Source: Epiperipatus broadwayi (lineage: Eukaryota > Onychophora > Udeonychophora > Euonychophora > Peripatidae). From it: a DNA stretch of 64,000 nucleotides. Each line of letters starts with the position of its first letter. Position 1 is the first letter of the stretch. Where the stretch lies: contig JAQFVV010013386.1 in NCBI GenBank assembly GCA_028023455.1, positions 62,001-126,000 of the forward strand, written 5' to 3'. The translations under genes were made by a program, and so were the position numbers. Shown piece by piece: positions 22,521 through 36,122 of the stretch. The notes beneath the pieces were generated by a model. It worked only from the letters and a program-made list of their open reading frames with translations. It did not search any database and was not told the DNA's origin.

Positions 22521-25500
22521 TATATATATATTGAAACCTAATCAATGAAGCTACTAATCATGTATTATATGTCATCTGACATCCATTTTGTAACCTTCAA
22601 AATGAATCGATGCTACCTTAACTCATCATATATTAAATGTCCTCCTAATTTGAGACTCTATCTCTCACCTATAGAAATATCTCAAATAAGAGTGCAATAA
22701 GTTCTAATTGTTTGGACAAGATATCTTTTACACAATAATAGGGTTGGATTGAGACTCTTACAAATAACAATAATGATTATAAAGTGGACTAAGCTCAGTG
22801 GTCGGTTACATATAAAAGAATTAGCTATAGAGATATACAATTAAGATAAAGGAAGTACCTAGCTCTGATAAAATAAATTATTCTATAAAACATATAACTT
22901 GGAAAGAGAAAAATAAAACTAATCATTCCTTCTCTGAACTATAACTATTTGCACCTTCAAAACGTATATTCTCTAATAGACTCTTATGATTAACAAAATC
23001 TATTATATAATTTAATAATTTCCACTGATATGATCTGACTTCCTTTACATCTTGTAGAATAAAGAAGTAATCTTTTCTTATAATGCAAAATAAAGATCTC
23101 AGAGTTTTCTCTGATATTCTATCAAATAAACAATAGTATAATGTTGCAAGATAAACGACTGGCATCCTAGCAAGCTTTAGGAACCTATATTTTCTAATAA
23201 GCTAAGATATCCTATTAAAATCATAATAATAATTACTTAGACTATCAAAAAGAAAATGCTTACTTGAATCAACAAGTGTTAAAAATCATGTAAATAAATT
23301 TAGAATACTTGTAGCCTTTTACCTAGAATGGCATTAAAATAATAGAAAGAGAAGGTTACATTTCATTCCCCTCTTTTATCCTAGAAGAACACAGATAAAA
23401 TACTTAATTTACAATATTTAAATTCTGATAATAGGTAAATAATGTGCAGTCTGAATTATGGATGGACACATCCATTGCAATACTTAAATGAACAATTATT
23501 CATTTGGAAATTTTAATTGGAAAAGAAATGTTTATATCATGTTTCTTGTCACATACTAGTGATTTTGGATCATAAGAATAGTAATTATCTGATTTGACAT
23601 TTTATTTTACTTTGTGGAACCAAAGAAAAGAATTTCATACAGAAAAAATGCTCAAAAACCAAATTTTAATAATTTACCAAAGATACATTTATTACATCTA
23701 AACAAAAAAAAAATTTTTTTTACAAAGCACTCTAATACAATGACAGTTTGGATATCATAACTATTGTATATATTTTTACATTTAATTTTGAAGAGTTAAT
23801 AATTATAAATTAACTTTATGCCAAGACTATTGCTTCTTGGTTGCCTAGTTTTAAAATTGCAAAATAAAATTTATGACCATCAATGATTATGATTACTTGC
23901 TAGAATATTTATTTGAAACATCACAATTTATTCTAGCTAAAACAAGGCATTAAACGAACGTTTAATGCAATTGAAAATAATAATTATAATGGTTGGCTAG
24001 CTTGCACCAGAAGCTAATTAACATTTTCCATATATTTTATAGTCAAGCATTCATTTATGATATCTCACTATCAAAATAATAACAAAAATAGAAGATTAAG
24101 TTCAATATAACCTATTGCTGCTTCTAAATTAGATGGCTAATATGATGATAATAACTGTCATCATCACATCACAACTGTTTATTGCCTCATGCTATGTTAG
24201 TCTTAAAAACCACATGATAAATAAAAAGCATTCATCAGAAATCATACACCTCTTAATAGTTAATTTATTGAATGTCCACATAATAATATTAATTTTATAA
24301 ATTTTATGAAACTTACAAAACCCCTCGCCGAATTTCTCCATATAAGCATATAAAATAACATTGTGTCTGTGTATTCCCATCATGCTATGCTTTAATCTGA
24401 GAAATTAAATTATTTAGTCTTGTGGATTTATTTGTATACTACTGGCAAAGCATAGTAGCACAATACAGATATTGTTATAATCAATCAAAGCATTAACAAT
24501 TACTAAATGCACCTAAGGAAATGACTACCTCAACAACTAGCTATCATTGCCATAACTTTTATAAATACAATAGTCTACACCTTCTATGGTGGACTGTCTA
24601 ATCTTTCAAATAGCACATGAGAGATAACATCACTAAATAATCTCCTCAAAGCAAGACAACATGTCTATAATAATGGTGGCTCCCATGCCTATCTCTCCAA
24701 CATAAGTGTAGGTGTGGACACCATCTCACCATCTAAGGAAAATGGAAAACACACCAAAGACAAATGATTTTCTCCATGGAATCTATCTACATAAGCTATA
24801 TATGAAAATATATTGAAAAACATTGTCCTCTCATGGCAAATACATATAATAATGGAAGAGCATCTCCATCCCACAACATAATAAATAGTATACTATCTGA
24901 TAAATCTAGAGCTATAAAGCATAACTACTTCTCACAATGGCAAGATACAAATTTATCACTAATAATCAAAATTAGCAACTTGTATCAACATTAAACTCCA
25001 TACATTAAACGATATCTGAAATCCACAGGAAAGTATTAGTCAAATTGACTATAAACACATTAAAATGGCATAGTAAATATTTGCATAAGATAAGGAATAC
25101 ACACATAAACCATGAGCATAATAAATATGAAATTAAGTGATATTGTTAATTAAATGGCTAATCAAATAATTTTTTTCTCGGACAAATTCCAAAATCTAAC
25201 TTCTGTTACGAATGATATTAAGAAAAATATTAAACTTCTAATAAGCACATATGTAATGGTTGTTTGTCCTAAATTACAAAAGAATAGGCAACTTTAAATT
25301 AAATACTTCACTAATATATTTAAATGTACCTGTGTGTAATAAAAATATCTACACTATTGCAAACTCCTTGAGACAATTTCAGATAATAAAGTAAGATACC
25401 TTGACATATAAAATAAAGCATAAAATATATAACTATTATATTATCATTTTTTTAAAACAAAATAAAAATTACAATAATAATAATGATAATGATAAATTCA

Positions 25501-27629
25501 GTTCATTAGTAAAGCTTCCTCAACAGTAGGCAAATAATTTACAGTGCGAGGTCCCACGTCATTAGCTATGGGCATAATATCGATGCATTTGTATTTTTCA
25601 AACCAATATATTATTTATTTTTTAAAAAACAACGAAGCAGCTACAACTTCACTATGATAGAAGACAAGTACATGAATACGATATTTTACTTTAAACATAA
25701 ACAGGTATAAATCCATTATACAAAGACACAATTTAACATTAACTAGCTAGTTTTAAAATATGAATTTTTAATTGTGTACAATTATTATTAAATGTCGAAT
25801 TTTAGTAACTATCTGCAGTTTCATTGGAAAAAAAATTTTTTTAAAAGTTTTTCATACTTTCTGCAAAATGCAGACAATCAGTGAACATTTCTGCTATAAA
25901 ATAAAATGTGTCTATTTTCATTAATAAAATTTGACTTCCAGAAACCAGTATGATTTTTTTTAAAAGCATTTAGACTTTTGTTTGTTTTAAAAGTTAATTA
26001 CCGAAATATTTGTTCAAATTATTTTAGTTTTGAGCAGTTTTTAATTTATTTATTTTTAACTTGGTTTTAAATTTGCCATCACAAAGAATACGATTTATTA
26101 TCACAAAATGATTATTTGTAATATTCCATATGATCTTCTTAGTAAAGAGTAACATTTTTACTTGTCGAAAATTTTTCAAGTTAAATAATAAATAAGAGAT
26201 GTTATATTGGCACTTAATATTATAATGAAATTTAGACAGTTTAGTTTAAATGAAGCATAAAAACTTGAGATACCTCAATTTGGCTTTCAGCAGTCCAGCC
26301 TATATTGAGACTTTAAAGAAAAAAAATATAAGTTACACTTGTATTTTTAAATAGATGACAATTAAGAAAAATTACAATGTTTTTTCTTTTTTCCTTCCAG
26401 AACAGCATCCATGATGAAACTCAAGAAAAAAAAATCAGTTTCCTGCCTTTTTTCTCAGTTTTCTTCAATATCAAAAAAAATATATCATGTGTTCTGCGTT
26501 TCAATTTCAAAGTTAATAACAAATCAACTAATTAATAATAAACAGCAAACAAATATAATAAGTTAATGATTCTTATATTTTAAATCCAATAACATTTTTG
26601 TTCATTTGATTTATTGTACCAGAAATTTAAAATAATAAATGTAATTTTTTTCTACTTGCCAAGTTTTATTACACATTTTATTTTTAAAAGTTAATAAATA
26701 AATTGAATATTTTAATGAATAAAATTAAAGATATAAAGTCAATATGTAAATCCATGCATGCACACACCCATAAGAGTATGAGACTAATTTTATTTAAGAC
26801 AAGCTTATTTTTATAATAAACCTAAAGAATGAATAACTAAATACTATTGAATTATTTTGATAGTTAACTGAAGCATAAATGATAAACATAGTTAAATGAA
26901 ATAATTTACTTAACTTATTAGCAATTTAGTAACCTAATAAATTTTAAACACTACCAATTAACATATTCATTCAGCTAGCTTTCTTACCTTTCTATCTTTT
27001 AATTTTTATAAATTTAACATTATGAACACACATTTTATTAAGTACTAACTAAATATATGTATAACATTTATACCATTTATTAATACCTTTTATTAAGTTA
27101 TTATTTAAATCTAAATATATGAAATATTGAATATTAAGTGATACCTCTTTATTTACAGATTAAATACTATAGTTTTATGTCTCTAGTTATTAGTTTTATT
27201 TTATCTTTTATTTTTTTAGATGGCTAACTATTATATAATCCATGGTTAAAATGTTTAATTAAAAATAGGTGGCATATCACATGGTTATATATGCACACAT
27301 AGAACTACGTTGCTGTGCACCATGTAGCCCAAACAGTTACAATATATATTGTGATGGGCACACATGCCATCACATTATATTTTTATAAATAAAATTAGAA
27401 ATTAAAATAAAAGTTCGCAAATAAAATTTTGTTTTAAAAATTGAAAATTAATTCATCTTAAACTCATATATATAAAATCGCACAGATGAAAAATTATTAA
27501 AAGAAAACTTTATTAAAGAAAAAGAAAGTATTTTAAAACTAAATTTTCAGAAAAAAAAACTTAAAAAGATTTAAAGATAAAAAGAATGTACAATAATTTA
27601 ATTCTATTGTGTAAAATGTAAATGATTAT
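22521..27629 (+). other. intronic AT-rich sequence
   Basis: Long AT-rich stretch with little G on the plus strand between about 22700 and 25450. No repeat ends, coding segments or RNA genes could be supported. It lies inside the last intron of the host gene. Confidence 0.4.
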
Positions 27630-28070
27630 TTTAATTAGTCCAAGTGAACTAGCCTTTGGGCATTTCAAAATGTATAATTAATGGTCAGATAGGAGAGAAA
27701 AAACAATGGGAACAGAATGGCCAATAAAAGAAATCCCTCGGGAAACGGACCTCAATGAAAAGACCATCATCATCATGACATAATGTCCATTCGATCTGAA
27801 AGTCTAATATAAAAGGAAAAAGTTGGAAATAAATAATTAGAGAGAGAAAGAGATGTGATAGAGGAGTGCTAATTGTGTTAGTGCGGAGAGAGTTGAAGGA
27901 GAAAGGATTGAAAAGACGCACTCTTCAATCCCTTCAGTTTTTTTTTAAGAGAAAGAGAAGTGACTAATTGTTTTCCCATATTGCGGACTATAGGACATCT
28001 GGGCCCGGCAATAAAATACCAGCTACAATAAAGGACCAATGGCTAACTGCATTCCGATCTCCTCAGGACT
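27630..28070. other. unclassified GC-richer segment, possibly an LTR
   Basis: Purine-rich blocks (GAGAGAGAAAGAGATGTG), a short stem (GGATTGAAAAGACG paired with CTCTTCAATCC), and two AATAAA signals near 28010-28030 around GGGCCCGGCAATAAAATACC give an LTR-like look. No inverted TG/CA ends or second copy were found, so this remains a weak guess. Confidence 0.25.
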
Positions 28071-28229
28071 TTGTGGGAATTAAAACCTTCCAAATTACAA
28101 GCAATTAGAAACTACGGACTTTTTAAAACAGTAAGAACTATATAACTAATGAAAAATTTCAAAATAGTAAGAACTTTAATTCCAAAACCTTTTCAGTATT
28201 TGATAGAAATAGAATCCTATCTGACGAAC

Positions 28230-29330
28230 GTAAATTATTATTAATAATTAATTTTATTTGATGTATTTTTTTAAAAAATCATTTCCGTTTATTTTTTCCG
28301 TTCTTTTAAATTTTATTATGATTTATTTTTCTGTTAAACTAAACTTAATAAATGTTAAATTTAAGTCGGTGTGAATGGCTGCATAGATTTGTAAAGTTAT
28401 ATTAGTTTAATTAAGGGAGGGTAAATCTTAGGTTATTTATTTCGTAGTTAAATTGGATTAATGGATTGGATATATTGGTGTAATTAGTAAATGTAGTATG
28501 AGATCTGCTATGTGCAGGATCACATTATACGCCGCACTTAGGCGAAATAAGCCTATTTTATTGACCATTGGAGACAGACGGTATTCCCTGCTCTGTGGAT
28601 CACCCCCTTTGCCTATGGAATGGGTATCATAAGTTGGCAAAAAGGACCGCAATCCCTTCCTATGGAGTTTTTTTTATTGTTCTTCTCGCCAGACAGATGT
28701 AACATTCCTGTACTGGACGAGAGACAATTTCTTCTCTATAACCATGCTGTTCGGATGTGCATTCCTGTGACAGTATGGTATTGTGCTGTCGTATTCATGC
28801 ATTGAATACATCGATATATCAGATAGATTGATGTTAGTTTGACTGTGAACTTTTGGCCTATGGTTAAATAAGGAATAGAATATTTTCTTTTCTAATGCAA
28901 TATATATAGTCTATCCACACTTGACACTCTAATAAATACAAATAAATTCATCTGTACAAACTTCAAAAATAAAAGTAAAAATGTAAATTAAATTCTAAAG
29001 TAAAAGTTAGACTAAAATAATAATTCTAAATTTATATATGTTTAATAAATGTTTGTGTGTATTATTACTGGAAGTGACTGCTTTTATTTATTTTATTGAA
29101 ATGTCTTTATTAAAGTACATTTTAAGAAGTTATATTAAATCTCTGCATCTCGATGAGCTAGTGGCATGGGCTGATGGAATAAAATATATACGTAAACATT
29201 AGATCTTAACAGTGCGTATTTGCCTACTATATAAATTTTCCAGATTCAAATAGCCTGGTGGCACCCTGTACGGCAGATACGCATGACTCTGAACTTTCCC
29301 CGACCGTTGAAATATATATATTTAATTTGA
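28230..29330 (+). repeat. dispersed repeat family A, copy 2
   Basis: The best-preserved plus-strand copy. It carries GGGAGGGTAAATCTTAGG (28416), GGAATGGGTATCATAAG (28617), AACATTCCTGTACTGGACGA (about 28701), GCCTATGG near 28855, GATGAGCTAGTGGCATGGGC (29152) and CAAATAGCCTGGTGGC (about 29247). It ends in TTGAAATATATATATTTAA. It aligns with copy 3 over its whole length. Confidence 0.7.
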
Positions 29331-31619
29331 CTCGATTGGAATGCATCTTTGATAATTTGAAATGTTCAGCATTGAAAATACAACATGTATTTAATTTTAA
29401 ATGTTCAAGAACATTTATTTTGTAGCATTAATACTTGACAATCAAATAGTAGAAATTTATAAATGAGATTATTGTATATAAACAATAATTATTATAAAAA
29501 TAATAATATGTTAGCTTTATAATGTAAAGCAATTTAATTAAAGAGATAATTTTTTTAAAGATTATAAATAATTAGTTTGGTAATGAATTAAAAAGAATTC
29601 TTTCTGTAACTCTTCCCCATTTTCTCTCTGACGATTTGAATTATCCATTTTCTTTTTTTTTATATTAAAGACTTTTGTATATTTGCCAATTGTTGATTTT
29701 TTTTTTTTTGCTTTAAGTTTATACAGTATTGGAATTTAAATTTAAACAACAACAGCAACAAAAAATGAAGATAATTAACCACTAAAGTTAATCAAATTAT
29801 ATTAAATGTAATAAATGTAGAAAGATGTTTAACTCATTTAATACAGTTAAATTCTTAACACCCTTTTCCACAAATTTCAAAGAATATTCTAAATTTTAAA
29901 AAAATAAATTTTATATATATATATATTTTTTTTAAAGGGTCAATTTTTCATGACCTTAGATGGCTGATTGTTTTAAAAAGATAAAAACTTGAGCATAAAA
30001 TATTCATGCTATTAAAATTAAATGATTATTTTTAAAGATAAATTGAGTTCTTTAGATTTATATATATAAAAAAGGATTTTATATTATTAAATGTAAGCAT
30101 CATAAGTCTTTTTTTTTTAATTGCACAATACAGCATATTTATTATTAATGCATCTTAAAGATGTAAAGGTTTACAATATCTAGAATACATTATGTTAAGA
30201 GAGTGTCAAACAGTGGTAAATTGCAGCTCATAATCAATTATAGCTTGGATATAGTTCTGTAATGCTTAATTATTTTATCTGCCTTGCTTATCATGGACGT
30301 TCATATATTATTATATATATTTAAAATGAATCAATGTTTTTAAAAAATGTATTTAAATAATTTTGAAATGAACAAAAATTGAAAAGATTTTTTTTATATA
30401 TAAATTAAAAAAAAAATCAACATTGCATTTTTTAAAACAATAAAATATAATGTATGTATGAATATATATATATGGGATATCTATGGGTTGATAAATGATA
30501 ATGACATCATGTGTATACAGGTGAAGATGAAGGGTTGCAAGGTTGGAGGTAGTTATGATGAAGGGTAGTAAGAGGATAATTTGAGGATTAGATGTTGTGA
30601 TCTACAACAAAATCTTACTCATGAGTAAGGAGATTTAGATTAATTTGATGTTATATGTTCATTCTATTGAGTACTATCAAGTTCTCAATCACATAAGATA
30701 GGATTAGTCAAATTAGTTACTATACCTACTATTTCTATTCATGACTTACTTAAAATTTAGCTAGTTATATGTCCTTATAAAGTAGAAATAAATATATGTA
30801 ACTAAAATATCACATAGCAATTCTTTGTGGAAGGATGTATGTCTATGTTTCCATTTCCATCTTCATGCATGATGCACCAGGTTGATATCATTGGGCAACT
30901 TTCAGTTTGTGGTCAGAACATTGTAATATGGGAATTTTAGATTAAAGTTTTAGCTATGATATAGCTATGGCAAAAACCAATTAAAATTGGCCATGCTAGC
31001 TGAAACCACATGATGTGGTATTCACAGTAATATTTGTTATATTTATATTAAACCAAATGCAGTTTAATTTAATATTTAAATATTATCATTATATTCTTAT
31101 TTCACAGTATCTTTCATTTTAATTCAATCCTATTACAACCATTCATTGAAGCAGTCAATCTTAGTCCAAGATTGAGCTTCATGGTTCTATCTACTAACCT
31201 ATATTTAAACCCTATATCCCATCCCGCTCCTTTAGTCATGTATATATTTGAGATGCGCATCTAAAAGTTATAAATTTTAATTTTTCAATAATATTTTTAT
31301 TATTATTAATTTTAATTATTTTTTATTAAAGTACATAGATGCGACTCAGATATATATATATATATTGTAGGAGCAAACATACTAACAAAATATTGATTTT
31401 TTTAAAATACTTTATTATACGTCATTTTTAAAACTTTTTCTTTTTAAATTATTTTTTCTATTAAACTGCATATTTTTGTAAAATCCAAGATGGAAGATGC
31501 AATCGTTAATTGTCCAAAAATAATTAAAGGGTTGAAAACATAATGTTGTTTTAATCTTGGGAAGGAATTGTGAATGAAAGTTTTACTGAAAATAATATGG
31601 GGAATGGGATTAATAGCTT
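29331..31619 (+). other. intronic AT-rich sequence
   Basis: AT-rich DNA with (TA)n runs near 29916, 30466 and 31352. Nothing else is supported. Confidence 0.4.
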
Positions 31620-31659
31620 TTACTTTTGCATCAACATTTTTGTCAAATCTTTTTCCAAT
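31620..31659 (-). CDS. candidate terminal exon of a minus-strand gene
   Basis: On the minus strand an acceptor CTGTTTCCAG precedes 31659. In the phase set by the exon at 31803-31998 the frame gives LEKDLTKMLMQK and a stop at 31620. The intervening 143 bp intron starts GTATGT and ends CAG. It is inside the host intron and antisense to it. No family is recognised. An alternative reading in another frame continues open to 31444, so the end is uncertain. Confidence 0.25.
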
Positions 31660-31802
31660 CTGGAAACAGATTTGAATGTATTTTTGAAATGTTATCAAAT
31701 AATTGCATCTTTCAAAAACAATGGACAAAGAAATGTAAGACTTTGTTGATTTTGAGATTAGTATGAATTAGAAATAAGAAATTAAAAGCATTCCACACAT
31801 AC

Positions 31803-31998
31803 CTGAACAGGAATGTAAAATGGGCTAATTTTGACCACCAAAGAGTATAGTTATTACTGAGAGAACTGTTGCCATCAATACTCCATGCAACTTTGAAATC
31901 TAAGATAATAATTGAGTAGATGCCTATCATCTTTTGGACCCTTGTAGGTCTTTTTCCCACTACTGTACCATCTTGCTGCTCTAGAATGAAGGAAAAGT
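31803..31998 (-). CDS. candidate internal exon of a minus-strand gene
   Basis: On the minus strand an acceptor (CAGTTCTCATTTCAG) lies before 31998 and a strong donor (CAG|GTATGT) after 31803. The 196 nt between is open for 64 codons in one frame, which is long for DNA this AT-rich. The residues begin FSFILEQQDGTVVGKRPTRV and include SIIILDFKVAWSIDGNSSL, with two possible N-glycosylation sites. No domain is recognised. A 15 nt micro-exon with good splice sites may lie upstream near 32060-32074. It could also be a fragment of an unrecognised mobile element. Confidence 0.3.
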
Positions 31999-32074
31999 CT
32001 GAAATGAGAACTGTGGAATGATGAATGGAAGCTTGCTGTCACCGACTCACTTGGATCCCTTTTTGCTGTGCAAG

Positions 32075-32868
32075 AGCCAGACTTTCAAAGTGAACTCTTA
32101 ACATTGTGTGAGGTAATGATTTTCATACCACTTGAAAGTAAATCTAGCCTAACTAATCTCAAACCCTACTCTCAAGATTTCTCCTAATGTATTATTTAAC
32201 ATTAGCTCTTTCTAATATGTAAATTGCTCTCAAATGATACTTTATAAATCTAATCCTATCTCATATACTATCATTTTCTTTAACTTTGGTGCAGTCATTT
32301 ACTTATATATATTTATTATTTGATTTTATATATCTGTTTTGCTGATTATTAATATGCCAATCTCTAGCAACCTGGCGAGCTAAGTTTCTTAAAAATATTT
32401 TCTTTCCTCTTAATTAAATCTCCAGGAATTAAGATTATTAACGTCCCCTCAAAATATAATGAATGATTAATTAATACACTCACCAGATTGTTTTTACGAA
32501 TCAACATTTATGTTGGTTTTATTATAAAATTGTTATTTGTCCAACTCTGAATAGAATCAATTAATTCTATTCGGGGTGAATCCAGAACTTATGTTAATTA
32601 ACACTCTGAAACCTTATCTTATAAATGTTATTTATTCAATTCTGAAAGGGTGACCTATTATTTGTTTTCCATATAACTGCTAATTTTTATTTTATTTTCA
32701 TACTCTTAAAATTTCAAATACTTAAATTTTCCAGTTACTACAAAATCCACGAAAGTGGGATTGAATTATTTTTAAATAGCAGAAAAAGGAAGGGGGTAAA
32801 TTTTAATGTTTCTTTTACTAAATAAAATCTTGTATCTATATATATTATAGCAGCATAGCAGATTATTT
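32075..32868 (+). other. intronic AT-rich sequence
   Basis: AT-rich sequence. No repeats with defined ends or coding segments were found. Confidence 0.4.
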
Positions 32869-32876
32869 GTATAAAT

Positions 32877-33184
32877 CAGGGGTCCCCAACCTTTTTGCAC
32901 TTAAGAGCACATTCTATAATATCGGCCAGGTGGCGGGCACTAATTTATAGTTGGATATTGTTAATAATGCACATAATGTACAAAAAAATATTTATTTCCA
33001 AAATAAAGTGTAGTATGCCCTACAATTTGATTACAATATAACACAATAATTTATTAGAAATTTTAAAAATTAAATTTATTTGTATCAGATAAATAATTTT
33101 TTATCGTATTTGGATAGTGGCGGGCACACGTAAAATAATCTGCGGGCGACATGGTGCTCGCGGGCATAGGGTTGAGGACCCCTG
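32877..33184. mobile_element. hAT-type miniature element, 308 bp
   Basis: Terminal inverted repeats are CAGGGGTCCCCAACCTTTTT and, from the right end, CAGGGGTCCTCAACCCTATG. A perfect 8 bp target duplication, GTATAAAT, lies at 32869-32876 and 33185-33192. Both traits are diagnostic of hAT elements. It is non-coding, and a subterminal GCGGGCAC motif is repeated inverted near both ends. The ends differ from those of the hAT element at 8551, so it is a separate family. Confidence 0.92.
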
Positions 33185-33529
33185 GTATAAATTATGGCAT
33201 TCAAACAAGGGTAATTTATTTTAAAGCAGTAAATCCTATTTTATGTCGTTAGTGACATTCATCTGTACTGCGTTACTGACATCTTCGTGATTATATATAT
33301 ATATATGCTTCTAATATGGAGGTTATGACAGGATCAAACCCAAAGATTTCTTTTTATCTTCTGTCCCATGGATAGTTCAGCTTCCTGGGACTTTCTTCAT
33401 GCTAAATCATTTGGATTTAAGAAAGTCAATATGTGTGTATGTTAAAATATCTGTACATATAAAGTTAGAAAATAGTTATAAACAATTGTTGATATATATA
33501 TATGTATGTTGAAATTAATTAATCCTCAA

Positions 33530-33784
33530 AACTAATTGTAAAACTGCTGTAAAATGTTTTGGACATATGAAATCAGCCTATCAAATATCCTTTTTAATAT
33601 TAATCTTCTAGTATTACCATGTAATCTAATCATTATATTTTGATAAATATTCCTCAGAATATATTATCCTTGGTCTATATATTGAACCAATGCTTTTTTT
33701 AATCACTGTAGAAACATTTATAGAATCAAAGGCCTTTTCGTAATCTACACATTCAAAACATAATGACAATTCATTAATCCTTTC
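33530..33784 (-). pseudogene. LINE remnant, part 1 of a nested set
   Basis: The minus strand aligns with the RT region of the other LINE copies (TTTGATAAATATTCCTCAG, AGAAACATTTATAGAATCAA, then the KAFDS coding stretch near 33730). It is cut off by a foldback element at about 33785 and resumes at about 34385. Confidence 0.65.
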
Positions 33785-34384
33785 TAAATAGTCTGAATAG
33801 GCACTAACCTGTATTCAGTGCACTTTAAAATTCGCAATAATCAAGCATATTTTGCCGATAGAGGGATCTTTCAAACCACAACACAAGATAGCGACTTTTA
33901 TAAAGATAACAGCAGCCATCTTATCTTTAACCTAAATGTCCATTTATATAGGCGAATCTGAAGCATCTTGATTTGGAAACGTGAAGTTGTTTTTTTCACT
34001 GTTTAAATCCAATATTTCCTTTACAATTAACTTATGCAAACTTGTGATTTACAGAGAGTTAATCGTACGATCTTAATGTTGGAAATTCTATAAACTATTG
34101 AGTAGTAATTAATGTTATAGAGCACCCAGAGAGCTTATGTAAATAGTCTGAACAGGCAAGATGCTTCAGATTCACCTATATAAATGGACATTTAGGTTAA
34201 AGATAAGAAGGCCGCTCTTATCTTTATAAAAGTCACTATCTTGTGTCGTGGTTTGGAAGATCCCTCTATTGGCAAAATATGCTTGATTATTGCAAATTTT
34301 AAAGCACATTGAATATAGGTTAGTGCCTGTTCAGACTATTTACATAAGCTTTCTGTGCACTCTATAAATTAATTACTATTAATC
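33785..34384. mobile_element. foldback element with arms of about 200 bp
   Basis: Arm 33785-33980 is the reverse complement of about 34145-34350: TAAAGATAAGATGGC-like, GGGATCTTCCAAACCACGAC-like and AAGATGCTTCAGATTC segments all match in mirror order. The right part (34110-34375) is itself bounded by inverted repeats of about 38 bp containing AGCTTATGTAAATAGTCTGA and ACAGGCA. This suggests a miniature inverted-repeat element with a second, inverted, partial copy beside it. It is non-coding. It splits a LINE. Confidence 0.75.
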
Positions 34385-34786
34385 CTTTCTATAATTTTTT
34401 TGAATTCTTGGATGTCACCCAATGTGCTAAAATCACTTTTAAATTCAGTGTGTTCTTTTGATTGGTATGAATCCAAAGTTTACTAAAATCGAGTTGTAAT
34501 TATCTTAGTAAAGATTTGCATAGAACTGATAAAAGACTGATTTTTCTATAATTTGTAACATCTTTATCACCTTTCTTAAATATCAATATTACTATTGCAT
34601 TACTCCAATCATCTGATATATATTTATAATTTAGACATTTAGTATGTAATTTAGAAATTTTTTTAAATTTCTTCATCTGTTTCTTTTAAGATATCAATAA
34701 TTCCATTATGTTCTGGAATTTTTTCCTAAATTTAATTACAAGTCTCATCTTTTCATTTAAAATGTCTGGCAATTTAGAATAAATAG
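34385..34786 (-). pseudogene. LINE remnant, part 2 of a nested set
   Basis: Colinear on the minus strand with the LINE at 13400-13860 (region upstream of the KAFDS box). Interrupted at 34786 by an LTR retrotransposon and continued at 39350. Confidence 0.6.
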
Positions 34787-36122
34787 TGTACTGTATTTTA
34801 TTCTAGTACAAGTTGCATGGCAATTTAGAAGTTAAATTACTAAATTCCTAAAAATAGAATATTTTTATTTAAATATCTGATTGATTTAATTTAGACAACA
34901 TGGGTTGTATAGATTTTTTTTTGTATGTGTTAAAAAAATCGAATAAAGAGAAAGGATATAAAGAGTATAATAAAAACAAAAAGGGAAACTACTTTGTATT
35001 TTTGTAAAGATAAAACAAATCTCTGTTGTGAAGCCATTAGCAATATGTAAAATAAAATCACAGCATTCCTTCGGTAATTAAAGATGGTGACCCAAGAAAA
35101 AAATGAAGACTTTGTGGGCTAAATTACATTAAATTTGGTCTAAATTAACAGGTGTTAACAGGAGTTGTGCAGAGAGACAAAAAAATCAGGACAATAAAAA
35201 GAAAAACACATTGTGTGTTGACATTCTTAGATTTTTGTTCCTGAAATAAAGCGGTTCAAAATAAATATTCAGCATTGAAGAAATTATGCAGAGCTTGTCC
35301 AATTACTCACACCAACATGTTAAATCATACTAAGATGTGTGAGTAGAAGAGTTCATTTTCTGGTGTTGCTTTTTGCCTGATGTGATGAATTACCCAAGTG
35401 AAGCCATCTACTAAATCTGAAAACATGAAATGCTTATAGACTGCCAGAATATTGAACAGCGGATCCCTCCCAAGATAAATCCATGCATGGTAAATTCTAT
35501 AATATTATACGTGAACAGTTAAACTTACTGGTAAGAAACTTTAATATTCAAATATCAGTGATCACTTTCTCTTGAATTCTAAGTGCAATAAACTGTCGTC
35601 TCAAGACGTATCAATTAAAATAAAATCTTATCAGTAGTTTTAATCCATATTCATTTCTCTTATATTTTATTCTCTCAATAATAATATAAATGTTTCATTA
35701 CGTATCAATAAAGTTAAATATAATTTACATTGATATTTAGTTGTTGATTATTAATTGTCTAAATTCATTTAAAATTAACTCTTGTTATAATTTGATTGAA
35801 TAAATTGCCAATGCTGTACTTGAAAACACAATCCTCTGGATATTCAAGTAATTTCATTGTGGCTAAATAAATAGGTGGGGTTTGGCTAATGGATTCTTAT
35901 ATAGAATCCTGGTGCCTTTTCAAATAAATTAAAAGCTGGTTCTCTCCTTTCTATTATTTAACTTTAGTTACGTTTAGTGGTTTGTGTGACCAGGAAAAAT
36001 AACTGTGTGCGGTAAAATTCACTGAAATTTTCTTATGAAAATTTATTAAATCGAATGTACTTTGGTCACTGAATACGAGATAATTATCTCGTAAAAACCT
36101 TAATTATACCATGAATGCTACA
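34787..36122 (+). mobile_element. 5' LTR of a Ty3/gypsy element (1336 bp)
   Basis: Starts TGTACTGTATTTTATTCTAG and ends CATGAATGCTACA, matching the 3' LTR (38098-39349) throughout. It has TG/CA ends and a 4 bp flanking duplication, ATAG (34783-34786 and 39350-39353). It is longer than the 3' LTR mainly because of small indels such as the segment near 36040-36080. An AATAAA-type signal occurs at several sites in this AT-rich LTR, so transcription borders cannot be set. Confidence 0.88.
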
